Shown here: positions 35,704-49,401 of the stretch, piece by piece | How the letters are laid out: every line of letters starts with the position of its first letter | Numbering within the stretch: the first letter of the stretch is position 1 | Notes under the pieces: generated by a model | Databases searched by the model: none | Told to the model about the DNA's origin: nothing | The model's input: the letters and a program-made list of their open reading frames with translations, nothing else | Program-made: the position numbers and the translations under genes | DNA from: Paragordius varius | Lineage: Eukaryota; Nematomorpha | Assembly (NCBI GenBank): GCA_964247055.1 | Contig: OZ176057.1 | Span: 2,170,001 to 2,234,000 of the forward strand | Direction: 5' to 3' | Length of the DNA: 64,000 nt

Positions 35704-38700
35704 ATTGAAAAATTAATTACGGAAATGTTGAACCCCAGAAAAGGAGTTCCCATCGGTACTCATAAGGCATTTCTTAAAGATATTCCATACGCTTTCACAG
35801 GTATAAAATTAAAGAAAAATAATTTTATTGTTTAATTGCTAAAATTTATAGGTTTTTTAATAATATAAAATATTTTTTTATCAATAATACCCAAATTTCA
35901 TTTTATATAAAAACTACTTAGGAGTATTTATACAGTATTTGAAATTATACAGACAAAAAATGCAAATATTTTTGTTTGAAAATACATGCTATTTAACTAT
36001 GCTTCTTTTCAATATAACCTATGGTTTTAGGTCGCTAAATAAAAATAGAGATATAAATTAATAACACTCTCATTTTTACATCCTATAACACTTCATGACT
36101 TTTTGGGGGTTTTACATATTAAAGCGAATTGAAATTTGAAATACTTATAGTATAAAGCCTTAATATATTCTTTCTTTAGCCTTTTAGGCTCATAAAACGA
36201 GAAGCTTTTTAAAAAAAAATGTAAAATTGTAAAAAATCCTCATCTATAACTTTTTCGCCACCATTTTTAACTTTTGCAATCGCTAATATAATGAGCAAAT
36301 AATTATAATTATGGTTAAAAAATTTAAATTAACTTTAGTATGCTTTCAAGTTGCATTTTACGTGATCAAAATTAATATTTATCGATTTTAAAATCATCCT
36401 TTTATTTTAGCCGTCTCAATTTTAGTCCTAAAAAACTGTGAAAAATATATGTTTTTATTTAGTACACGAGAACAATGTTTAATTATTAAATTTTAAACTA
36501 CAATGTAGGTTAAACAGTAGTTTATTTACAAGATTGAGTTTTGAGACATAAAATTACCCCAATATGTCATCGCTGACTACAAAGTAAAAAGGTCCTGAAG
36601 TGTTAATAATAATGTTTATATGGATAATATTAAAATTTAAAAAGTATGGTTGCCAGGTAAAATTTACGTTTTGTCTCTATATTTTCAAACTTTACTGTAA
36701 ATATTTTATTTATCACTCTTAGGGTATGATTTGATTGAATGGATGCTAGAGCGATTTGATATAGAGGACACTGGTAATTCATTTTTTTCCAAGTTTTTTT
36801 ATCAAAAATAATTTTTTACATTTCGCTTTATTTTTTATTTATAGAAGCATTGCATCTTGCCAATTGCATTTGCAAACTCGGTTACATATTCCCCATAAAT
36901 GATTTAAAAAATTTAACCGTAAAAGATGATAGCACACTTTATCGATTTCAAACATCATTCTTTTGGTTATCTCACAACTTGAAAAACGAGGATACAGATT
37001 ATGGTAAGAATACATGCATGGTATTAAAATAAAATAAGATTTTTTATCAATTTTTTCAAGTTTTAACATATGTTATTTGTTTTATAATAATAAATACTAT
37101 TAATATTGGGTAATTTTTTTACAGCAGAACCGCATGATAAAATGTTTTTTTGCTATTCAAAATATTGAAAACATCATTTAAAACAGGGATGTCCAACATG
37201 TGGATACCTTTTGTCCGCCAAAAATAAATTTTTTATATAATTTAAAATTTATATAATTCGTAAAAATATTTTATAATTTCTAGTTGCATTTAATTACTAA
37301 AATTTATAAATGTAATTATCACTTTTTATGTAACAGTCAGCAATAATGATTGGATAAGATAACCATTAACCTTTTTACAAAATAGCGATAAGTTATAAAT
37401 TAATATTATTGTATTTGCCAATAATATTTGAAATAAAGTTTAAAAAATTGAATCGAGACACAAAAAATATAAATCAATTTTTCAAGGTTAAATCAATAAA
37501 ACCTGTCATTGCCAGTGTTGTGAGAATAATATAACTTAGGTATCCTATATCTAATTTTATTATATGACAAATATAGCTATTTACTTGGTTAAACGCAAAA
37601 TTGATACGTCCAAAGAAAATGCACCCTTGGAAGCCTATGAAGAGGTTTTATTTTAAATTACTATATTTCTAATCACTGTAAAAGAATTCATTCTTTCGAT
37701 ATAAAATGATATGGAAATAAGGTGGCATGTTGCATTCAGAGACGTAGCCAGGGGTGAGGAAAAAGGGGCTGATGCGCCGGGTGCCATAGTTTAAGGGGCG
37801 CCGAATTTTAAAAATTTTGATTTAATTTAATAAAAATAGGGTATTTAAGATTAATTATTTTAAATAATAACAGAAAAAACTCACCCATTTATGAGCGGTG
37901 TCCACGGTTTAAATTAAGATTATTTTTTTAAATGCAAGGCGGGGGAGCCATCACGGATTCATGTACCGGGCCTGACAGAAATGTAAGCTAGGTCTCTGGT
38001 TGCATATGATTAATAAAACCTAATTATAATATATTTTTCTAGCCGTAAAATAATTGATTAATCTGTACAAAAACATTACTGCTTGATTAAGAGAGATAAT
38101 TTAAACATATAAAAATAAAACAGGTATAAATGAATAAAAAATATTACATTTTTTTCATAGCATGGTTAGAACATAATATATTTTTTTGAATTTTTTTCAA
38201 ATATTGTTTTTCCCAATTATTCTTTAGATTTAAAATTTTTGGCGGTATAATTAATTCAGTTAATTTTAATTGTTATTAATTATTTAAGTTAGTTAGCCTA
38301 AAGCAAAACTATATCGGTTATTAAAATTTTTATTATTTTAGGATAATTTATTTAAATTGTATTGCCTCGTTTTAATTCAATTATTAAATAAAAATATAAT
38401 AACACCCATATTCCTAAATATTTTTGTCCTATACCCAAAAACGTTACTTAATAGGCAATTGGTAAGCCCTTAATTATAATACTCCTTTACATAATTAATA
38501 ATAAAAAATAATATTTTACAGAGAATTTATGTCTAAAGGGTCATGATGTTAGTTATATAGTTTTTCACGATTTATAATTGAATAATTTAACATATTTTAA
38601 AAAGTTTCTAGTTATTATATGATAAACGTAATATTTTTTGCACAAATTTGTTAGGAATCATTAGAAAAGCTCCAGGTTAAATTAGGTGAAAAATGGGATT

Positions 38701-41700
38701 TTGTGTGCATGCAAGCTGAGCAACAAAACAGGTAACTTCTTAATATATATTATTTTTAATATTGTGCGCCATCTAATTTGTAATACATATTTTTAGATTA
38801 GCACGTGAAAGAAGGCGAACGGATAAAATTGTATTAGATAGTCAAGAAAGAGCTTTTTGGCGTGTACATAGACCCCCTGTAATCATTAATTTTTACTATC
38901 TATCAACATTTAAATTTAATTATTTAATTTTATGTAATAATTTTGAATTCTTTTATATTTTACATAATATTTATAACTATTTTTTGTTGAAAATAAAGCC
39001 AAACACTATAGATCCCTTGGAATCAACACCTTTGTTGTTAAATATGCCCCCAAATCGCAATCGCAAAAAAACCGTTGATAATTTAATGACTGAAGTTAGT
39101 CATCGAATCTTTTTAACTACTATATGCATAATTTTTTTTATAAAAAAAATTAGAAGTGTATTAACTTAATTTACATCAATTTTTTAAAGATATTTGTAAA
39201 TTTGGGTTAATAAAATATGTTATATGTATACAATTAGATTGAAGACTTAAAACAAAATTTTACGCGCTGTAGATGGAAAACATCCGATGTTGTTCAAAGG
39301 TATAATGTATGCATGTATATATCTCGAAATTATTTTGATTGTAATTAATGATAACCCTATCCGCATAGGATTAATTCAAATATCGTTTTATAAAATTAGC
39401 CACTTAGAGATCTATCCCTCGTAAAATGTCGGAAAAAATAATGTAGCTCTTAGCATTTGGCCCATGTTATGAAACCAACCAAAGATATTTAATAAAGATT
39501 TCCTAGTATAATTTTTAGCTAAGGGGCATTTATCAATTTGTCGTGATAGGGCTCCGCTCTATGTTTAGTATACGCCGCCAAATAAAAGACATTTAAATTC
39601 AAATCATATCGATAATTATCTATGCCATATAGGCGTATCATAATTTTAGCTAATTCTAGTTTAAAGAAAATACTGCTCCATCTTCAATCAAATATTGAAT
39701 AGGGTTTCACCCTTTTTTTAAATATATCACCATAATTATGTAACTTGGGTGAGAGGCTAAGATCAAACACCATACTTTATTGTATTCTCGTCTCCCGTTC
39801 AAAAGATAAAAAATTTCAAGCGTTTTTTATATGCTAATGGCTAAAATATTACCCGAATAACGAGAATTTATATATATATATATATAATGTCCATTAAAAT
39901 TCAAAATTATAAAGGCAAAAGTTTAATTGGCCTTTTTTCTTTTTACGTCATTTTTAAAGATTAAAAAAAAAGTATTAGCACGTCTCTAAAATATTTATTC
40001 ATTTATTATGATTAATATAACTTTTAACTACAATATATAATTAACATTTGTATCAAATAAATTTAAGGAAATAAAAGAACTAGATTGTTTGGCATATTTA
40101 TCTTCCTTTTTTGAATCATAATATCCTTATTATATAAAACATCTATTTTTTTAGTTTTATTAAGCGCTGGGAATTGTATAATGAATTTGATCCGTTTGTG
40201 GTCAGGAGTGAACCACCGAATCCCTGGGTTTCAGATGATAGCTCTTTGTGGTATCAAAATCCTAACATGTATAATTTTTAATTTACTTTATTTTTTTAAC
40301 ATTTCTAATTAATTTTGTAATTATATTCATAGTATAACACCTAAAAGGCTGAAATTATGGTCACTTAACTTCAAAGAACTCTTGAAAGATGAACAGGGAT
40401 TCCATTATTTTCTGGAGTTTTTGAAGAAGGAATATAGCAGCGAAAATATTCGATTTTGGCAAACTTGCCAAGATTTTAAGCGTTGCCCAAGTAGTATGAA
40501 AAGTGAAGCTGTCAAAAAGATATATAAGTAAATAAATTTTATAATTATTTTTAATTTTATTAGAATATAAATTAAATAATAGGATAATTTAAATAATAAA
40601 AATTTTAATTATAAATAAACACATATTTTTATCCTTGATATTTTCTATATAATATGTTCTAAAAACGGAGTATTTCCTCATCTTAGATAGGTAATATTCA
40701 AAAATTAGGTTTTGAAAATATTGTTTCCTTAAAAATATATAATCATATATTTTTTTATTCGCACTGATTTCAATGCATTTATAAAATTGTACAAATATTT
40801 AGGGAATATTTAGCACCGAATGCACCAAGAGAAATCAATATAGACAGTTATTCGCGAGAATTGGTTAACAAAGGTGTAAGAGAAGGATCCAGGTAAAATT
40901 TAATTGCTTAATATTTGAATAATGCTTTTTAAAAAAACTTTCACTCGCAAATTAAGCCTGAAAATAAAAAGAGTTACAATAAAAATCATGGACTAAGCTT
41001 GGGCCTTTTAAAAAGGTAAAAGGATAACAGTAGTTCTGTAAATAAAATTCTTAGATAGTAGGGTTAAATAGCATTATTTATTTTTCTTCATGATAATGAT
41101 GAACGAACCCTAAAAGTTTTCTAAGCAATTGTCACTCATTTTTTTCCATTAAACCGAGCCCCTGAGCTATTAACCTTATGTTTTGAAATTAATAAAATTT
41201 TATAATTGTTCCGTAACAGATAAAACTGCAGTTCAAACGGTTAATACAAGTTAAATGTTTTTTAATACTGTTTTATCTTAATTATGTTTATTGTTTCAGA
41301 TAAAGCAGCGTATAATAAATTTAAATGCTACAATTCTTATAACTTTCTCCCAGAAAAAAAATATTTTTATCAAAATTTAGCCATATTAAACATGCTAGAA
41401 TTTGTGGATCTTTTTCATTTTTTTTGCCAATTAAATATAATTATATTTATATTTCATACACACTATGATTATCCTAATGGCATATATTAAAAATTAATTT
41501 TGGTGCAAGTTTACATTTTCCTTTGTTAATTTTTGAATTAATTAAAGTCATCTCTGTTTAAAAACTAATTGCTTAATAAAAATTATATTTACTTCCTAAA
41601 TCAAATATATTTTAAAATGAACTTTTTAGATTACATATATTACATATTTTTTTGAAATCTAATAAAATAAGCTTAGAAATAGAATGATTCTATATATATA

Positions 41701-42285
41701 ATCCGATTTGTACGAAACCACCGTAATAAAGAATATATTTTTTGAAATACCTATTTATAAAGGTATGCTTTGGATTTGGCACAAGATCATATTTACACCT
41801 TGATGAAAAAAGATAGTTATGTCCGATTTTTACGATCCGATATGTTTAAAAAATTAATGACAGCAGCTCAGAACCCAAATAAAAAAAGGTATTTATTTAA
41901 TCAATAAAAATATTTTAATTATGTTTTCTTTTTTATCTAAGAATCTTTACTTTTCATTGGAAATAATACAAAACTTTTTGGCTTTTAATTAATTTTTCAA
42001 ATATGGCAAGTTAATTTTTTAGACACGACCACGATTATATATATATAATTAAATGTTACCTTTTTCCTTTTTAGTTTAAACAAACATAATTATATATAAC
42101 TAATTAATTTGTATGTTTAGTTTTTATATTGATTCTATAATTCAAGTAAAACATTTTCGTTTGTCTGAAATACATTTTTTAATAAAACACGTTAATTGGA
42201 TTATAATTGGAAAAATTATATGTGGATGATGCACAACAACTTTTGTGATCCAAATATCGCTAATTAATAAATTCTTATATTGATT

Positions 42286-42317
<32 letters not shown>

Positions 42318-45300
42318 AATTAATGAGTTTTTTTCACAAAAAAGGTTAAATTTTAAATATTTTTGCCCATTTATAGATTAATTTTGGGTTTCAATCTGGG
42401 CCATTTATTGCATACTAGTGGGGCCCATTTTAACTTAACATCCAATCAATTATTACCAAATATAAGTAGTAATAATCCAAATAATGCTAATATACCAATC
42501 AATATGTTAAATTTTGGGGATCGAAATCAATTCCAAATCCATCAAAATACGGGTGATCAATTGAATGAACACCCTTCCAGTCCCACAACTAAAAGATCTA
42601 AGCATGCATCAACTATTGGAGCTTCAGGCAAACAAAATTCCTTAATTTTTACTCAGAAGAAAGACGATGATGGCGTTTTAAGTGACAAATTTGGACACCT
42701 CGAATTATACATGGGTCAAGATAAGTTACATCGAGAATTGGGCGAAATTGGCTCATTTACTGATAATAAGCACCGTAGATCATATTTTGATGATAACGGT
42801 AAAGTAACTTGTAGTAATGATACTTCAACAAAAAAATCTAGTCAAAAAGTATCGAATGCCACGCCCATTCCAAATGCTACTTTGCAAGAAGATTCTCCTA
42901 AGAAACACCACAGGAAAAAAGATAGTTCCAATGTGGGCAAACATTCCAGTCTTATAGATACAACGATTGGCTCAGTTGAAGGTTTTTTTAATATATTTAG
43001 TACAATTTGGTGAGCAGAGTATTATTTGTTTGATTAAAAATAGTGGCCTATATATATATATATATACATGCATGATAATCGAATGACTAAAATTATTGAT
43101 TGATATATAAAGTTGGGATTCGCACAATCTTAAACTACATGCCATATTTGGCAAATAAAAATATCATTATATTAATTTTATACTTATAATTTGCTCTTTT
43201 TTGATATAATAGAAACCCCAGCTTTAGCCGGTGATATCTTAACCGAAAAACCAGGTGCAAGAAATCTTGAGGATGATGGAGGTATTGTACACACTCTTAT
43301 AGGAAAAAATACTATCATAGGACCAACCAGTCAAAATCTCGTTTCTAACAAAATTGTAAGTCCAAAAAAATCGTCATCTGCTAAAATGGGTAATAATGAA
43401 AAAGACAAGGCATCATTGCCAGAGAAGTTATTATTAAGAGAGGATACTTTTAACAAAACCATTTCTGAAACAAAAAATGCCCAAACAAATTTATCAACTT
43501 CGATAACACAGTCGATTAATATCCGTAATAGTTGGAAAGAATCACCTCAAAATACCAATCAAAAATCATCCACATCCATAAGAAATGCTAGTAACAAAAA
43601 CAAAAACGGCAATAATGAAAGGTAATTTTTTTGAAATTTTCTTTAATTTTAAATAACCTTATCTTGTGATTTGAAAAAGCTGTTTCTACTTGATTACTTC
43701 CTTTTTACTGACATTCATATAATTTGCATTCTGTATAACATCTATATCTTAATGAAGTTTAAAAATATCTTAACCCTTCTAATTGTGCAAAATTAAAAAC
43801 ACCATGTGATACAAAATTATTCAATGATTAGTGTTTAAATTGAATAAATAGCTCGAATTTAGCTATTATTCCGACCAGTAATCAATGTATTATGTGTGAT
43901 CAAATATCACAAAAAAGATCGGCTATAGCGTTTTTCTTAAAAAATGCAACCAAGCCCGAAATAATTGTATGCCTAATTTAATTCTAAACTAAAAAGATAT
44001 TTAAAATGATTGGAAATCTTTGAATGATAAACCATATAATGGTCGAGGTATTGGGAGCTTTAGTAAAAGTTGTAAACATTTAAACGGTTATCACGATATG
44101 TAAGTATCATGCCTTTTATAATAGTTTTTAAATTTCTCATTTTTTTTATATTTTGACATTTTTTCCAGCGATGATGGAATGCTACTTAAATTACCCAAAG
44201 AATTTGTTGAAAAAGAAATCAAAACAGTCAATGTAACCCCGATTAAAGCTTCGTCGAAACAGGCACATGCGCAACTCAATAGCACTACAATACAATTAAA
44301 AGTAATATATTTAAGACTTATTTGTGATAAAATTTCAAAAATACAGAATATTACTAACTTAATATATTTTTAGAAGCATAACGGAACTGTCGGAAATGAT
44401 GATGATTATCAGGTTAGAGAAATAATAATTAAAACTCCTGAAAAATCTCAAAATTATCAGCGAGCCGTCACAAAAACTCAAAATCAATCGCAAAAAAATA
44501 ATCTATCGAGTCCGTCTAAAAAAGATGTAACTAATATAGATGCTCCTCAATCCAAAGTTCCAAATGACAATGCGAAAAATCTCACCAACGAAATTTGCCC
44601 TTGGGAAGACGAAGTAAAAATTGGCAATACAATACATATTTAAATAAAATGTTCTCAATATTTGTTGATTTATTCATCAAAAATTATCAAGTGACAATTT
44701 ATTTATAAAAAGTAAAGCAAAAAATGACCATAAAAATATAAAATTGTCAAAAAAATCATTGAAACAAAAAGTATGAGAACACTTTAAAATTTATAAGAAA
44801 TTAAAATTACCACTGGATTGCTTTTGTTATCACTCTCATAAATATTTGGTTTAGGCCAGTTAAAGGTTATATATATTCAATATAAATTTAAACTTTAAGA
44901 TAATTTCCAACATAACAATATAGTTAAAAATAATATATATTATATATAATATTGGAATTTGTCGTAGTTAGATATTTTTTACAGCGGGGATATTTTGTTT
45001 TATAATCGCAGAATAAAGAAAAAAAATACTCTTGTTTTTGGATTTCATATTTATTTTATCGTCAAATTATTTACATTTTTATTATTATTCTGTGCTTTAA
45101 AAGGTAATTACCAATTATTTTTCACATTCTCATACTATTATTTGACGAATTTAGTCGAATATGTTTTTAAAAACATTTTCAATTTTTTTATTGGCTTTTT
45201 CTTGTTTATCAAAAATTTGAAAGATGAATGTGCTTTTTTGCGTGATTTATTTAAAAAAATCTTATTTTTAAATTATATCTAATTATTAATTTTTCTATGA

Positions 45301-48300
45301 TAGACTTAACTCTTGATTAACACAAACCCAATTTTTCGATAAATTCCTCTAATAATTCTCAAATTACGGTTTATATATATTTAAATTATTAAATTTAATA
45401 ATTAAATAATACAACAATTATATATATATATCCATACTATATAACTGAAGTTATTTAATTTTTTAAAATAATTAACTTTTTAGGCGGAGGTTGAAAAGAT
45501 AATTAAATCGAAAAAAGGCGACATCAGCGACCAAAATATGACAACCAATACTAAAATGAATGAAGATATATGCCCTTGGGAAAATGAAGTTATACCACGA
45601 ACTATAATATAATTATTTTAAAAACTTTATTTTTTTTTCAACATTTGTAACTCATTTGATTTGATATGTATAATTTAATTTATACGTAAAAAACGTAAAA
45701 AAGGATGAAGTAGAACGCATTCTCACGACAGATAAGGTCAGGCCCATCGAAAAATCTGTTATAAATTTATCCTCTTCTGCTAACATGGGCGGTGCAAAAA
45801 GATCTAGTATACCCTATTTACCTACAATTCAAGCTTCTACTACATTGCAACCCAAAGCGGATCAATTAACGTCGCCCCGCGGGAGCATAAATGAAATATG
45901 TCCATGGGAAGATCAGGTTAGTCTTGCTAGATTTTATGATTATCACCTCTGGTTTTTTTTACTTGACCAATTTCTTTGGGTTAGCTATTTTTAAGCTTTA
46001 TGCACGTTTTTGGTTTGATAATCTGATGTCACATTCCTATTATGTTTGCATTCATCCTTTGTGTATTTTAAAATTGTTTTCTGTTATCAACCAAACATTA
46101 ATCGATTATATTGGTGGTGGATTTGACAAATATACTGTGTGCATGGAGAAAAAATAGTCTGTCTAATTTGGGTGTAAGTTATTATCTTTCGGGAAGCTCT
46201 GATTCTTAAATCAAATAATTGCTGAGCTTTCTATATATGAAATATTTGGGGACAAACGCTATGTATGTGCCACAGGCCAAATGCGCCACAGCTAATTTAG
46301 GTTTTTGGCTTTAAATGTTTATATAATTTTAAAGTAAAATTTATACCAACACAAGATTTTTAAATCGATTTTCAACAAATGTATGATAAATATTTAAAAT
46401 TGTTATTTTATACTTACTAGATTTATTTACCAGCAGTAAAATACTAGATTATGTTTTATAGGGAAATAACACAATTGATATATTTAATAATAATCTTATA
46501 AGTTTGTATAATTTGGGCCATATAGACCACTATGGCTGACAAACTTTAAGAATATCAATGCGTTCAAATCGGGAGTTACAAAAATATCCTGATGACCTAA
46601 ATAAATTTTGATAGTATATCAGGATTATTACTGTCCTTTTAGTTTTGATTTAGAGTGATATAAGAAAATTATCAATGTAGTACTACTCCATATCAGAAAA
46701 TGAATTGAGTACATTTCGTTGACAAAATATTTTTGGTTAAAAGCTAAATGATTTCCAAAAATAATAATTAAAATATCTCATAAACTACATATAAAAAGCA
46801 AAAAATATTTTTTAAAAATTTAATTTTTTGTGCGGCTCTGAAAGTCCCAAATATTTTCATTTTTTAATAAGCGAAGGCAAAAATGCCGAGATTGCTGGAT
46901 AAAAATTTTAATTATATGCTTTTTTGATATCTATTAATAATTTGTTAAAAAGCTGCATACTTTTTTCAAAAATTAAATTTTTAGCAAAATTTTGTTGAAG
47001 CATATTTCACACTATTTTGTCGTATGATGAAAACTGTATAAAACTTATATAATTTGATGATGCTGAACATTTCTATCGCCTTTTAATTTAAAGGTTAATT
47101 GCTTTCAAATTTTGGTGAATTTATGTGACGGTTTATTTTAGATAAAATTCTGAGATGATAAAAATGTACAGCATTAGTATTATATCGAAAAATGTTTTAG
47201 ATCTTAAAGCGTTTTTATACCGTTTCCATCCAGAGGCGTAGTCTGCATTTCTGGCGCCGAGTGCATGTATTCGTGCGGGCAGCCCCCTCCGCTCCAAACC
47301 ACTTGCATTTATAAATTATTAAATTGAACCGTGGCGGGACGAAATGGGCCCGTCATAAATAGTAACGCGTGAAAAGAAACATGTATATTAAACCCCTTCC
47401 TTTGAAAACGAAGGCTTGTTTAACAAATGTATCAGTAATTATAAAAATAATTATATTGGTTTCTGCATGAATAGTTCGACTTAGTTAAATATATATACGT
47501 ATAAAAGCAGTATTCAAACTGCATTCTAATGCGTGACCCGACTAAATTCTTTCAATTAATGGCATGCGTCCGAAAAATAGTGGCAATTCTTAGGATTAAA
47601 ACATAAAAAAACAAAAATTAAATATAAATTTTCATGAAACTGCATCCCTAAACATAAATATACCATATTATATATATAATCCACGTTTGTTACTTTATCG
47701 TTTTTATATTAAGGTCCTCTATTGTATGAATATTGTCAAATATTGAGGCCCCGTTGTTGAGAGGAGTTGTTAAATTATTATTTTCTAAAAAGATTGCGTC
47801 CCCGTTGTTGAGAGGTTTTATTAATTATTATCTAAAGATATTGAGGCTCCTTTGTTGGGCAGAGGTGTATTACAATTATCTGAAAATATTGGGCCACCGC
47901 TGTTGGGAAAGTGGAATTGGTGTCATGATTTTTATAATTATAATCAAATTGCAACCTTTTTTAACCTTTGTGCGGTATAATTTTCTTATAATTTTCGTTT
48001 TTTATTTTGAAGCCGCTAAGTTCAGGCATTTCTGATATATTAATTAAAATAATTATTTTGCGTTTTAATGAAGAACTTTTTGTTCCAAAGCGGTTCCACT
48101 ATATTTTGATCAAAAATCTTATTATTTCTTTATTTGAGGTAACAGATAATAAATTGGACATTAAAATGGCCATGAAAACAAACAATATAATTGTTTAACC
48201 AGTTTAAACGTAACTCTAGTTCACTTATCAATACTGATTTATAAAATTTATTTGACGGCCATATGTTAAAATACTTTAATGGGTGTGGTTTATTTTGTAT

Positions 48301-49358
48301 CTTAAAAGTACTTGACATTTGTATCATGAATATATAATAATAATTAGATAGCTCTCTAATGAATAATGGAATAATAATAAAGAAATATAAATCAAAGAAG
48401 AAAAGAGTAAAGCTGTAATGCAGCAAAAAATGGTTATAGGGGCAACAAAAAAAGGAAAAAGAAAAAAGGCACGGTATAATGAAAATGGTATACCATGCCC
48501 TAAGTTGGGAAGAAAATATAAACATTTATTTTGGAATTTCTTTTTTTATAATATCAATTTTAAATTTAATTAATTTTACATAATGGGTAAAATTGAGCAA
48601 GCAATATATGTAATTTTGAAAAATAATGATAAAATTAAAATCTTATTCTTATATCTAAGACTTTGGAGCAAATATTTTAAGGGCAGGTACATGAATGATA
48701 GGAATAGACTGAGGTTGAGAAAGGTAGGCGCTTACAGATAAAGTGAAGAGACATAATAAATAAGGATATGAAACAGTTGGTTAGATTTAAATATTGATGA
48801 TACTAAAAGAGAATATCGATCACGAAGGTGGCCACTATTAAATGGGTGATTTTTTATGGAAATAATAACCAATATCTATTTTTTTAATTAAAATTTTTAA
48901 TCTGGCGCCCCCTCAAATATGACACTCGGTGCATCAGCCCCCCTTTCCACCCCCCTAGTTACGCCACTGTTTCCATCATGCGTTAAGCATGAAGTACGTT
49001 TCATCCAAATTTTTTAAAAAAATAATTGAAAAAAGTACAAATTAAACATAATTTAGTTTATATCAAAATTTAGCATATATTTAAAATTTTTATCCCGCAT
49101 TCTCTGCCCCTCCATCTTATAAAATCATATGAAAATTAAATCGGAGAACCCATCTAAAAATTAAAATTTATAAATTGATTTTTATATGTAGTTTATGATA
49201 TATTTTAGTGCTATTTTTTGGAATGAAGCATTAAAAAAATATTTAGAAAAATGTGCGCAAATTTTGCCATTTTCTGATACGGAGCAGTTACGAAAAATTC
49301 CTTCTTATAGCTCATAAGGGTCAAAACTAAAATTATTAGGATAGTCCTGATTTCCTAT

Positions 49359-49401
<43 letters not shown>

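Larger units (their letters stand above)
46617..49352. mobile_element. Foldback-type TIR element, second copy, split by a hAT insertion
   Basis: The left edge TATCAGGATTATTACTGTCC and inner block TGTGCGGCTCTGAAAGTCCC match the left arm of 22049-23100. The right side (GCGCAAATTTTGCCATTTTC, then TTAGGATAGTCCTGA) matches its right arm. The host sequence GTTTCCATCATG near 47223/48970 corresponds to CGTTTCCATCATGAAACAG in the first copy and is broken by the hAT element 47231-48969. Confidence 0.75.

Noticed and set aside
37125-37168. Apparent RGS exon after TTTTTTTACAG giving [14 protein letters not shown]
   Set aside because: It stops after 14 codons, and the acceptor at 37576 gives [23 protein letters not shown], which matches the R7 family at this position in correct phase.
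47733-48035. Open frame of 100 codons with repeated PLLRG peptides
   Set aside because: It is created by the minisatellite inside a hAT element; no start context, domain or splice structure supports a gene.
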